Part shown: positions 46,012-54,200 of the stretch, in pieces
Position numbering within the stretch: position 1 is the stretch's first letter
Layout: every line of letters starts with the position of its first letter
Assembly (NCBI RefSeq): GCF_045617425.1
Contig: NZ_JAZLIO010000009.1
Location: forward strand, 248,001-312,000
DNA: 64,000 nt
Reading direction: 5' to 3'
Source: Carnobacterium_B sp045617425
Lineage (GTDB): Bacteria; Bacillota; Bacilli; Lactobacillales; Carnobacteriaceae
The notes under the pieces: model-generated
What the model was told of the DNA's origin: nothing
The model's database searches: none
The model's input: the letters and a program-made list of their open reading frames with translations, nothing else
Translations under genes and position numbers: made by a program

Positions 46012-46467
46012 ATGAAAAAAACTGTCTTATTTTTGATATGTTCTATATTTTTAAGTGCCTGTACGACACCCAATACCTTACATAGTTTTTCAGTTGATGC
46101 CCGATCAAAAGATGTTGCTCTTGAAAATCTGATAATTGTTTCAAATGGAACTGAATCCTATATTCAGCCAACCTATCACCTATTTGCTATTGAACATGCG
46201 AATAGCAAACCTGCTGATTTAGTTAAACAGGCCAATATGATTTTCTATGATGAAGAGGATAATCTTTTTTTCACCATCAATACTGGCGCAAACCAAGACG
46301 GAATCTTGGATACGCGTACCACTCTATTAGATGACGATTTAGTTGGCTTTATTGCCCCTTCTAAAAATATCGAACCTGGAAAAAATATTTTTATTGAATT
46401 TGTTTATGAAAAAGATAATCAGCAAGTAACAGAAAAAGTAGAAGTAGCTCTTCAAGAAAACAACTAA
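46012..46467 (+). CDS. Putative lipoprotein of unknown function
   Basis: 151 residues. Signal peptide MKKTVLFLICSIFLSAC with lipobox LSAC, so C17 should be lipidated. The remainder looks beta-rich and immunoglobulin-like (DUF4352-like impression), with no enzymatic motif. RBS AGGAGG. The 530 nt before it hold only the RNA candidate and repeats. It is followed at 40 nt by a small membrane gene. Confidence 0.75.
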   Translation: MKKTVLFLICSIFLSACTTPNTLHSFSVDARSKDVALENLIIVSNGTESYIQPTYHLFAIEHANSKPADLVKQANMIFYDEEDNLFFTINTGANQDGILDTRTTLLDDDLVGFIAPSKNIEPGKNIFIEFVYEKDNQQVTEKVEVALQENN

Positions 46468-46507
46468 CTATTGTCCGTATTATTCGAAAAGAAAAGAGGA
46501 CGATTAA

Positions 46508-46684
46508 ATGAAAGATAAATTTTATAAGTATAATTTAATTGGTGGACTAATTACAGCTGTTGGCTTGCTGGTTCAAGAGCACACCAAGTTTATTTTTTTT
46601 ATCGGTTTAGTCATACAATTTTATGCTTTATATTTTTATTTTAAAGATAAGCAGATGAACAAAAGAAAAAAGAAAATCTACTAG
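46508..46684 (+). CDS. Small two-TM membrane protein
   Basis: 58 residues (MKDKFYKYNLIGGLITAVGL start). AGAGGA lies 7 nt before the ATG. Two hydrophobic stretches (about 8-24 and 28-45) are followed by a strongly basic tail NKRKKKIY. It sits 40 nt after the lipoprotein and before a terminator, so they are probably one operon. No family recognised. Confidence 0.65.
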   Translation: MKDKFYKYNLIGGLITAVGLLVQEHTKFIFFIGLVIQFYALYFYFKDKQMNKRKKKIY

Positions 46685-46719
46685 TCTATTGAGTCTAAGT
46701 ATTTCTTATAGAAAAAAAA

Positions 46720-46756
46720 AGCAACCAAACATTTCAATAGTTTGATTGCTTCTTTC
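46720..46756. terminator. Terminator between small membrane gene and HxlR gene
   Basis: AGCAA-C-CAAAC with GTTTG-A-TTGCT (one mismatch), A-run before and T-rich after. Confidence 0.65.
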
Positions 46757-46781
46757 TTTTAGTATCATTTATGAATAGTTC

Positions 46782-47156
46782 TTACATTTCCACAAATCCA
46801 GTATAATCCGGGCTAAGTATCTGGACATTTTTACCGTTTTTTTGATCTTTGCTTATTCGGTCTTCGCCCCAGACGGACATGGCAATCAAAACTTCTCTTA
46901 ATGACTTTCCTTCTTTTGTTAAAGAATAAATCACTTTAGGGGGTACTTGGTTAAATACTTCTCTTGCAATAATACCATCACCTTCAAGTTCTCTTAATTG
47001 TTGTGTCAACATTTTTTGAGTAATGGCAGGGATTCTTCTTCTCATTTCTCCTGTTCGTAGCGCTCCATGACCCAATTGGCATAAGATGATGGGTTTCCAC
47101 TTTCCACCAATCACCTCGAGCGTTGCCTCTACACCAAGATTATAAATTTTTTCCAT
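46782..47156 (-). CDS. HxlR family transcriptional regulator
   Basis: 124 residues, winged helix: IGGKWKPIILCQLGHGALRTGEMRRRIPAITQKMLTQQLRELEGDGIIAREV is the full HxlR core. A single cysteine C26 lies in the dimer-helix region, as in thiol-sensing YodB/HypR-type members. It is divergent from an old-yellow-enzyme-type oxidoreductase, a common pairing for quinone or electrophile sensing. The shared gap contains two perfect palindromes. Confidence 0.9.
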   Translation of the reverse strand: MEKIYNLGVEATLEVIGGKWKPIILCQLGHGALRTGEMRRRIPAITQKMLTQQLRELEGDGIIAREVFNQVPPKVIYSLTKEGKSLREVLIAMSVWGEDRISKDQKNGKNVQILSPDYTGFVEM

Positions 47157-47188
47157 GCTAATTCCCCTATCTCTCTTTTAGGCACTTT

Positions 47189-47214
47189 TAGGTACCTATA
47201 GCACTTTAAAGTGC
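47189..47214. promoter_or_regulatory. Operator palindromes for the HxlR regulator
   Basis: TAGGTACCTA (47189-47198) and GCACTTTAAAGTGC (47201-47214) are perfect palindromes in the 152-nt divergent gap. Confidence 0.6.
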
Positions 47215-47308
47215 GTACTTATTTTATATGATTGTAACACGTATACTAACATATATAAGATTTGATGGGAAGAATTCATTTCTCAAATAACTAGTTGGAG
47301 GAACACGA

Positions 47309-48499
47309 ATGACTAAATATAATTTTTTAGATGGTTTTGAATTTAAAAATGGACAACAATTGAAAAATAAAGTTGTAATGGCGCCAATGACAACAATGAC
47401 TAGCTTTCATAATGGTATGGTTACTTCAGATGAAATCAATTATTACGCTGCTCGCGCTGGAGGCCCTGCAATGATTATTACTGGAGTCGCTTATGTGAGT
47501 GATAATGGTAAAGGATTCGAAGGTGAATTATCCGTTGCAGATGATTCTATGATTCCAGGTCTTGAAAAATTAGCAACAGCTATCAAACAAAAAGGCACAA
47601 AAGCTGTTCTGCAAATTTTTCATGTTGGTAGAAAAACGTATTCAAGAATCTTAAAAGGCGATCAGCCCGTAAGCGCAAGTGCCATCGCTGCTCCTTACCC
47701 AACAGACTCTGAATTGCCAAAAGAATTGACGAACGAAGAGATTGAGCAAATTATTGTTGATTTTGGAGAAGCAATCCGCAGAGCAATAACTGCTGGTTTT
47801 GACGGCGTTGAGTTGCATGGTGCTAACACTTACCTTCTACAACAATTCTACTCAGAACATTCAAATAGAAGAACCGATAAATGGGGCGGATCAAGAGATA
47901 AGAGACTTACTTTTCCTCTAGCAGTCATTGATCACGCTACAGATGTGATTAAACGGTACGCAAAAACTCCATTTATTTTAGGCTATAGAATGTCTCCAGA
48001 AGAAATAGAAACTCCTGGAATTCGTTTAGCAGATTCTCTTTATTTTGCAGATGCTATTAAAGAAAAAATAGATTATCTTCATTTATCAGTCGCAAGTTAT
48101 AAACGTACATCATTAAATGATAAGACTGATGTTACTCCAATCTTGAATCAATTTGCTAAAATAACAGAAAATAGTGTTCCTTTAATTGGAGTCGGTTCAG
48201 TAGAAAACCCTGAAGACGCAGATGACGTTTTAGCAAACGGTGCTGATCTGGTTGCAGTGGGAAGAGAATTGATTCGTGAACCTCAATGGGTACAAAAAGT
48301 TGCTTCCAACGATGAAAGCAGCATTCGTAAAGAACTTAGCCCACTGGATATGGATGAGTTAGCTATCCCTTCTGTCATGCAAGTGTACCTAGTCGAATCG
48401 TTCAGTTCTGTTATGCACTTTACAACTGATTCCGCTACATTGAACGACGAGTATTCAGACCAATTTGCTCCAATGGAAGGCTACGAGAAAAAACTATAA
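47309..48499 (+). CDS. NADH-dependent flavin oxidoreductase, old yellow enzyme family
   Basis: 396 residues, TIM-barrel FMN enzyme. KVVMAPMTTMTS start, QIFHVGRKTYSR, the catalytic-site FDGVELHGANTYLLQQFYS, RTDKWGGSRDKR, and the FMN phosphate segment LVAVGRELIREPQW. It probably reduces quinones or enoates and is induced through HxlR. RBS TGGAGG. Confidence 0.9.
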   Translation: MTKYNFLDGFEFKNGQQLKNKVVMAPMTTMTSFHNGMVTSDEINYYAARAGGPAMIITGVAYVSDNGKGFEGELSVADDSMIPGLEKLATAIKQKGTKAVLQIFHVGRKTYSRILKGDQPVSASAIAAPYPTDSELPKELTNEEIEQIIVDFGEAIRRAITAGFDGVELHGANTYLLQQFYSEHSNRRTDKWGGSRDKRLTFPLAVIDHATDVIKRYAKTPFILGYRMSPEEIETPGIRLADSLYFADAIKEKIDYLHLSVASYKRTSLNDKTDVTPILNQFAKITENSVPLIGVGSVENPEDADDVLANGADLVAVGRELIREPQWVQKVASNDESSIRKELSPLDMDELAIPSVMQVYLVESFSSVMHFTTDSATLNDEYSDQFAPMEGYEKKL

Positions 48500-48531
48500 G
48501 ACTATTTAATTAAAAAGTACTATTATTCCAT

Positions 48532-48577
48532 AAAAAAGCCTGATCCTGTTGATTTACCAATAGGATCAGGCTTTTTT
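48532..48577. terminator. Bidirectional terminator
   Basis: 15-bp arms AAAAAGCCTGATCCT/AGGATCAGGCTTTTT between convergent genes. Confidence 0.92.
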
Positions 48578-48591
48578 CATTTACTATTAAT

Positions 48592-50130
48592 CTATTCCAT
48601 CTCTACCCAAACCAATCCATCATTTTTCATTTCATAGACATGGTCGCAGACTTCTTTTAAAAACAGCCGATCATGGGAGATTGTAATAATCGATCCTTCG
48701 AAGTTTTTAAATAATTTTCTAAGTTCTGGTTGGGAAAGTGGCGAAAAATTTCGTGTCGGCTCATCTAGGAGCAACACATTCTGTCCCAATAAATCGATTT
48801 TCAATAATAACAACTTGGCTTGTTGCCCTCCTGATAGTGACTGGATCGAATGATGCATTTCATCTGTCGTAAAACGCATGCTTCCTAGGTAAGTCATCAC
48901 TTGAGTGCGTTCTTCACTGTCTCCAGTTTCACTCAGAAATTCAACCGGTGTTTCATCCATCCGTAAATACTCTGCATAATTTTGCGGCATATATCCAGCT
49001 GCAATATCGGTACGCTGATTTAATTCTGCCCATAATTGCTTCAGCAGTGTACTCTTACCTACTCCATTTTGCCCGATAATTCCTATTTTTTGTGGAGACT
49101 TCACTAGCAGATTCAGTGAGTGTGCTAAAACTTTTTCTCCTAGTTTCACACTCTTATCTTCCAAATGGAGAATGGTTTTATTTGCAGGAAGGGATTTGGT
49201 ATTTGAGAATTTCACTAAAATAGCATCTGCTTTTAGCGGAATATCTTCAAAGTTTTCCTTTTCGCGTTCAAACCTTTTGCCCATTGATTTTACAGCATGC
49301 ATTTTCTTTTTTAATAACCTTGCTCCAGACGGATCCTGTCTTGAAATGGCTCCTTGTGCATGGTGTACACTGCTTTCAACTTGTCGGTACTTGTCCATTT
49401 GTTTTTGGTGTTCTTCCCGTTGCTTGTTGGCAACTTGAGATTGATGTTCATAGCGTGCTTCTTTTTGTTCAATGTATTCTTTATACGATAACTTGGACAC
49501 AGTCGCTACGGGTACTGTCTTATGCCTTAACAGCTCAATCTGAATGACTTTGGTCGCTGTCGCTGCAAGCAGAGATTCATCATGCGAGATAAAAATAATC
49601 GTTAGTGGTGTAGCTTTTATAAAATGCTCTAACCATTTGACTGTATCAAGATCCAAGTCGTTAGAAGGCTCATCAAGCAATAGCAAATCAGGATCTGTTG
49701 AGAGTGCTTTTAGTAGCTGAACTTTAATTTTTTCGCCACCAGATAAACTGCTTAATGTTTGAGAGCTTGTTAAACGATCAGCATCAAATCCAAGTTGCCC
49801 CACTAATTGATAGAGCATTTGGTAGTCGATGTCCATAGCATCAGCTTGGCTGAAAAAGTACTGATCAACAGTATACTCCATATATTCTTGAGGTAAGGAT
49901 TGCGGCAAATAAACGGTGCGACTGAACTGGTTGACCAATTCCCCTTCTGCTTGAATATACGATTCGATACTTTTATCTTCAAGAATCCATTTTAATAATG
50001 TTGACTTGCCATTTCCTTCTTCACCGATAATCGCTACCTTTTCTCCAGGATTGACTGTAAAACTCAAGTCCTTGATGATTTCTTTTAAATCCATTAAGTG
50101 GTACAAGGTCAAATTTCTCACTTGTAACAT
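48592..50130 (-). CDS. ABC-F family ATP-binding protein
   Basis: 512 residues with two soluble ABC domains. First: Walker A GEEGNGKST (36-44), LSSLSGGEKIKVQLLKAL, DEPSNDLDLDT. A long charged linker (about 195-300) follows. Second: GQNGVGKST, LSGGQQAKLLLLK, DEPTRNFSPLSQ, which lacks the usual NHLD. ABC-F proteins act on ribosomes; some give resistance to pleuromutilin, lincosamide and streptogramin drugs. A leader with a terminator in front suggests drug- or stall-induced attenuation. Resistance cannot be concluded from sequence alone. Confidence 0.85.
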   Translation of the reverse strand: MLQVRNLTLYHLMDLKEIIKDLSFTVNPGEKVAIIGEEGNGKSTLLKWILEDKSIESYIQAEGELVNQFSRTVYLPQSLPQEYMEYTVDQYFFSQADAMDIDYQMLYQLVGQLGFDADRLTSSQTLSSLSGGEKIKVQLLKALSTDPDLLLLDEPSNDLDLDTVKWLEHFIKATPLTIIFISHDESLLAATATKVIQIELLRHKTVPVATVSKLSYKEYIEQKEARYEHQSQVANKQREEHQKQMDKYRQVESSVHHAQGAISRQDPSGARLLKKKMHAVKSMGKRFEREKENFEDIPLKADAILVKFSNTKSLPANKTILHLEDKSVKLGEKVLAHSLNLLVKSPQKIGIIGQNGVGKSTLLKQLWAELNQRTDIAAGYMPQNYAEYLRMDETPVEFLSETGDSEERTQVMTYLGSMRFTTDEMHHSIQSLSGGQQAKLLLLKIDLLGQNVLLLDEPTRNFSPLSQPELRKLFKNFEGSIITISHDRLFLKEVCDHVYEMKNDGLVWVEME

Positions 50131-50152
50131 ACTGATTCCTCCTATCTAATAA

Positions 50153-50189
50153 ATAAAAACGACCGCCAGCAAATTTCTGCAGACGGTCG
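50153..50189 (-). terminator. Attenuator-type terminator in the ABC-F leader
   Basis: Minus-strand hairpin CGACCG(TC)/(GG)CGGTCG with inner GCA/TGC pairing (50189-50160), then TTTTTATTT, ending 22 nt before the ABC-F start codon and just before its RBS. Confidence 0.82.
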
Positions 50190-50345
50190 GTCAAGTTCAA
50201 TTAAACAGAGAGAATCCTAGTATGCCTATAGATGGCAACTCTATTACCGATTCAAAAAGTTGTTTAAATGATGTATCTAAAAAAACCGTTGCAAAGAAAC
50301 CTACCCTATTGGCAGAAAAAGTTTCTTCTTCAATTACGATTTGTT

Positions 50346-50360
50346 TTAGATAGTGTACAT
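50346..50360 (-). CDS. Candidate 4-codon leader peptide (MYTI)
   Basis: ATG at 50360, stop at 50346, with AAAGG 10 nt upstream, inside the ABC-F leader. A tiny upstream ORF is common before drug-inducible ABC-F genes. A longer frame from TTG 50370 to 50197 is also open but has no room for an RBS. Confidence 0.35.
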   Translation of the reverse strand: MYTI

Positions 50361-50390
50361 TTAAGCACAACCTTTCGATTTATTAGGTAC

Positions 50391-50419
50391 ATTGTATCAA
50401 ATAATGTTAGCGTACGCAA
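50391..50419 (-). promoter_or_regulatory. Promoter of the ABC-F transcript
   Basis: Minus strand TTGCGT (50419-50414), 17 nt, TACAAT (50396-50391). This predicts a leader of about 250 nt. Confidence 0.6.
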
Positions 50420-50519
50420 TGAATAGAGTATTAGTCAAATTAGTAGCGAAACATTGGCTTAAAATGGATACCTTTTCCTATAGATTTGACTAGCTTAAAA
50501 AGAAATTTTTTCCCGTCTT

Positions 50520-51025
50520 TTAATATTTGTACATAAGCATTACTTTAGGATTCAAATAAGTATAATCATCAAAAAAAGTATCTAACCTATCAACAGTAAG
50601 TTTTGAACAGTTGGTTTTTTCATACTCTACTTCATCTAACTCATAGTTATCTAGCCAAGTATTCCATAATTCTATTTCTTTATAATCTATCTTGATTGTG
50701 TTTAAAAAGTCTAAAATCATTGCGGAAAAGGATTCGCTATTGATACCTTCTGTCCGATAGATATATTTCTTTTGTGAATAGTATCTAGCGAAATGATTAT
50801 GGTTATCTTCATAAATTTCCAACTTAGTCTCCTTTTGTTTACCATCAAGAAGAAAAAATTTTTCATCATTATCAATACCTAGGCCTTTTGAAATATTGCC
50901 AAAATTATTATGTATGTTTTTTTAGCGTACCCTAATTTTATCAAATCGTTAACAGATTGAATATCTTCTTCATTATTAGAAATAGGCAACTTAAGGTCAG
51001 TAGCTAAAAAATTATAGATACTTAT
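50520..51025 (-). pseudogene. Broken gene: lost start codon and frameshift
   Basis: GGAGG at about 51032-51036 is followed, at normal spacing, by ATA (51025) instead of ATG, then SIYNFLATDLKLPISNNEEDIQSV in frame. At the 7-T run (50917-50923) the frame closes after 20 more residues. Adding one base there restores a continuous protein through GIDNDEKFFLLDG to the 100-residue open frame ending at 50520. The ancestral protein had about 168 residues, acidic and Tyr/Asp-rich at its end. The family was not recognised; it could be an immunity-type protein. The distal 100-residue frame alone is probably not expressed. Confidence 0.65.
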
Positions 51026-51228
51026 GTTAATTCCTCCTTTGTACAGTTTCAAAAAAAATCTCAAGATTTATTGTGAATAGTTTTTTTTTTTTATAATACT
51101 ACTATAAATATACTTAAATCAATAGACTAGCTAATTAATTTTAACACCAAATATGTTTAAATATTGTTATACTCATTTTGAGATTGAAAGTTAAAACTAA
51201 TAACTTTTATAAAATTGGAGGAAGTACT

Positions 51229-51534
51229 TTGAAGAATAAATTTGAGGAATTTCTAAAAGCAACTAATTTTTTAAATGAATCTGGAGTAATACCTCTGCTT
51301 ACGAGATCTTTTGGATTAGAGCATTTGACCCAGAAAGATTAGGATACTCAAGATGTAGATATATATGTTCCTGGTGATCCTAGAGGATGGGAAGCTCCAG
51401 ATAATATCCGAATTTAAAACTGGACTATTATTTGTAAAATCATGAAAAAGTTAGGCTATCAACATTACTAGAGCTTGGATGGAACTACATAAAAATTATA
51501 ACTTGCTAAATTTAATACTGGAAGTGGTCTTTAG
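51229..51534 (+). pseudogene. Broken gene with several in-frame stops
   Basis: GGAGG and TTG 51229 open a frame MKNKFEEFLKATNFLNESGV that carries stops at 51340 (TAG) and 51415 (TAA) and more later. The readable parts include DVDIYVPGDPRGWEAPDNIR and NWTIICKIMKKLGYQHY, so the same frame is preserved across the stops. This is a decayed gene, possibly nucleotidyltransferase-like (DVDIY). No function is claimed. Confidence 0.65.
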
Positions 51535-52132
51535 TGATAATTAATGTGGAATTTTTTCTATATAGATACTCTTCAAAAAATGAAGAGTATCTTTTTTGTC
51601 TATTTTGAAATGAAGGAATGATCCGAAAAAAAATAAACAAATGTCACTCCCAACATGAAAAAACATTCAGAAATTTAGAATTTACTGAAGAGGATAAAGT
51701 CGCATAACGAAGAATCAGCGGATAATTAACAGTCTTATCTCGGAGCTACCATTCCTACTCTTGTTGACTTTTAAGAAGCAGATGATATTAGCTGGTTCTT
51801 CCTACTAAAAATAAAAAAAACATTTCGGCTTTAAGGAACGTGTGAAGTTATTCAATCCGCGCATTACTCATAAAGGACTATAAAATCGGTACCCTTGATT
51901 TATTAATTATATTTTTATGCTGTATTGACATGGTAAAAGAATAAAGAGAGAGAAAAATAATGCGATTAGTAGCTGATATTATTCTAAGGAAAATAAAAAG
52001 TGATCAAAATAAGATTAATTAGTTTAAGTCGACTTAAGAAATTAATCAGAATAATAAATAGAACTTTACAACCATAATAAGAAAATCCTGTTATAATATA
52101 TGTTGTAAATCATTTTATATGGAGGAAGAAAA
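51535..52132. other. 600-nt stretch without a recognisable gene
   Basis: AT-rich, stop-rich in all frames. Short readable patches such as FNPRITHKGL suggest gene debris, but no reading frame holds. An extended -10 TGTTATAAT lies near 52088-52095, in front of the next pseudogene. Confidence 0.5.
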
Positions 52133-52701
52133 GTGGATAATTTGATTAAACTTCACTTGAATTTGAAGGCATGTTTGGAATAGTTCTTGGTAGTGTAACC
52201 ATTTTAATTGCCACTGAATTATTAAAATCAAAAGGTAAAGTTAAGTTATATTTAAAAGAGTTCTAAGGTATTTACCAAACTTATGGTGACATCGGGGCTG
52301 GAAAACGGAGGGAAACAGATAATGATTTTTATGGCTATAAATTGAATTATACATTTCAAATATACAATGGTACTAATTTTCTACGAATCATGAGAGATTT
52401 TAGAGTTCAATTTTTCAAAGAGGGTAAAATTATATATTTGGATGAACTAAATAATGAAGAAATTTGATTATACTACCAGCCCTTTTCAAATGTTAGTGAA
52501 ATGGATATATTAAATATTTATTCTAAAGAAATACAAATCTTGAAGCATTCCATTTATATTTCAAATGAAGATTTGTACAAAATTGAGGGTGTTACTAAAA
52601 TAGAGTTGATTTTTCATCATGAAAAAGATAAAAGAAAACATTTGGCTTTATCAACTGGAAAAGTTTCTCAAAAAACTATCAATCAAAATAAGGAGGAATA
52701 G
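52133..52701 (+). pseudogene. Broken gene for a membrane-anchored protein
   Basis: GGAGGA and GTG 52133 start MDNLIKLHL; a frameshift then leads into GMFGIVLGSVTILIATELLK (one TM segment). The frame continues with an internal TAA near 52264 and a TGA near 52466 to the stop at 52699. The restored protein has about 188 residues, with a TM segment and then a soluble beta-rich domain. The last 66 residues remain an open frame. It is in operon order with the gene at 52705, whose RBS lies in its last codons. Confidence 0.68.
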
Positions 52702-52704
52702 GCT

Positions 52705-53361
52705 TTGAAAAAATTCATAAAAAAAAACATTATTGCTCTAGTTGCTTTAATTTTATCAATAATATCTTTTGGTTTTACTGTTGTACAATTTAATTATGAT
52801 ATTAGAAAAGATAAAAATTTCGAAGAAGAAAATATTTCAATTATAAATAAGTCTGTTTCTTATAACCATGTAGGCGAATACAAGAAATTCATTGATGGCT
52901 CTGGACTAATAAATGGAGTTGTATACGATATAACAATTTCCAATAATTCAAAACAAAAAGCTTCTTTTTTAAATTATGATTTCTTTCTAAATAATGCTAA
53001 TCATACAGAGTATTCAAACATAGTAGAAAACATTACAATTGGTAACGCACCGCTCTCTTTTCCCTTTATGTTGGATGCAGGAGAAGCCGTAACAATTTCT
53101 ATTAATGTAAATACTGTTATTCCAAAAGATATAAATGTATTACTGGAAACACATTTTAATTATGATACGCATATTACATTTGATGAATTGAATGAGTATT
53201 TATATTCTAAAAACTTTGATTTTTATGGTAATAAAATTGATGTTAGAACGTATGAAAATGAAGAAAGACTTGTTGAAATTACTAATCCTAAATTTCCCGA
53301 ATACTATTTTCAACTTACTACAATAAAAAACAATACATTTTCGCAGATAATTACACGTTAA
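52705..53361 (+). CDS. Membrane-anchored protein of unknown function
   Basis: 218 residues from TTG 52705; AGGAGGAA is 5 nt upstream. The single N-terminal TM (about 8-28) is followed by an extracytoplasmic domain with many Asn, Ile, Tyr and Asp residues. The central VVYDITISNNSKQKASFLNYDFFL hints at an immunoglobulin-like beta sandwich. Partner gene upstream is broken. Clearly more AT-rich than the core genes, so probably acquired. Family not recognised. Confidence 0.65.
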   Translation: MKKFIKKNIIALVALILSIISFGFTVVQFNYDIRKDKNFEEENISIINKSVSYNHVGEYKKFIDGSGLINGVVYDITISNNSKQKASFLNYDFFLNNANHTEYSNIVENITIGNAPLSFPFMLDAGEAVTISINVNTVIPKDINVLLETHFNYDTHITFDELNEYLYSKNFDFYGNKIDVRTYENEERLVEITNPKFPEYYFQLTTIKNNTFSQIITR

Positions 53362-53427
53362 AAAGGAAATATAACTACTATCTGAATGAGGTGAAATTAT
53401 CGAGTAGCTATCTATACTGTTATCGCT

Positions 53428-53459
53428 AACAAGTAGTTATAATAACTGCTTGTTTTTTT
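53428..53459 (+). terminator. Terminator after the membrane-anchored protein gene
   Basis: AACAAGTAGTTAT/TAACTGCTTGTT hairpin followed by T7. Confidence 0.8.
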
Positions 53460-53633
53460 AGAAAAGAGGATTCTTTGACTTTAATACAAAGACAAACACG
53501 TAACAGTATAATAAAAACATCTACTATATAATTCAGCCATAACTGCATTAATACTGATACAGTTTCATTTTAAATAGTCTCATAAAAAGAATTGAAAGCC
53601 GTTATTACTAAAGGACTTTCAGTTCTTACTCAC

Positions 53634-53643
53634 TATTCCCACT
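53634..53643. repeat. Possible left copy of the guaA 3'-end core
   Basis: TATTCCCACT is identical to the guaA end at 57720-57729. The match is only 10 nt. Confidence 0.3.
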
Positions 53644-53676
53644 AAAGAGAAGCTGTTTCTCTTAAAACACTTACCT

Positions 53677-53838
53677 TTAGCTTTTTTTAAATTGAGGTAT
53701 CAGTGGTGAGTATATTGGTGAAGCTTGATATGTCTGTTTTATATAATATTTTTTTTCATAAGAAGATAACTCTAAATTATTTTGATTGAACCACTCGACA
53801 CCTTTATCCGCAATAACTTCTTTATTTTTATCAATCAT
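53677..53838 (-). CDS. Small ORF, possible gene fragment
   Basis: 53 residues (MIDKNKEVIADKGVEWFNQN start, ending SPLIPQFKKS). Protein-like composition, but the RBS is weak. Upstream in-frame codons RFWEFIT follow a stop, so this may be the tail of a lost larger gene. Not recognised. Confidence 0.35.
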   Translation of the reverse strand: MIDKNKEVIADKGVEWFNQNNLELSSYEKKYYIKQTYQASPIYSPLIPQFKKS

Positions 53839-53969
53839 AGTTATGAATTCCCAAAATCTTTATCAATTATTAACTAACTAATTTATTGAAATCAATTGAA
53901 AATAAAATGTACCTCGATCAATTCAACAAATTATTTAAACATTCCTTATAACAATCATCTTAGAAAAAA

Positions 53970-54064
53970 AACCTCCCAAAAAAATTAGGAAGTGTCAAAA
54001 ATGTTGATATATACTATATATTAACGTTTTTAGAATTGAAAAGACTTACGGGATTTTTTAAGAT
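53970..54064 (-). repeat. Degraded copy of rpsI 3' end plus terminator (left scar)
   Basis: Read on the minus strand: LKKSRKSFQF, stop, KR, stop, then a remnant GACACTTCCTAA/TTGGGAGG-type terminator. It aligns with the copy at 57471-57578, including flanking and terminator sequence. Probable attachment-site scar. Confidence 0.7.
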
Positions 54065-54200
54065 TTAGTCTAATACCTACAAATCCTATCAGCTTTGAGT
54101 CTCTTGTACTCTAAACATAATTAAAATATTATTCAACTTGTATTAGTAATAATATTCAAAACATAAACTAATTCAGTCTATATAATTGATTTTCATCAAA

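Noticed and set aside
50197..50370. 57-codon open frame in the ABC-F leader
   Set aside because: The only nearby purine-rich site touches the TTG start, leaving no spacing. Kept only as an alternative leader ORF.
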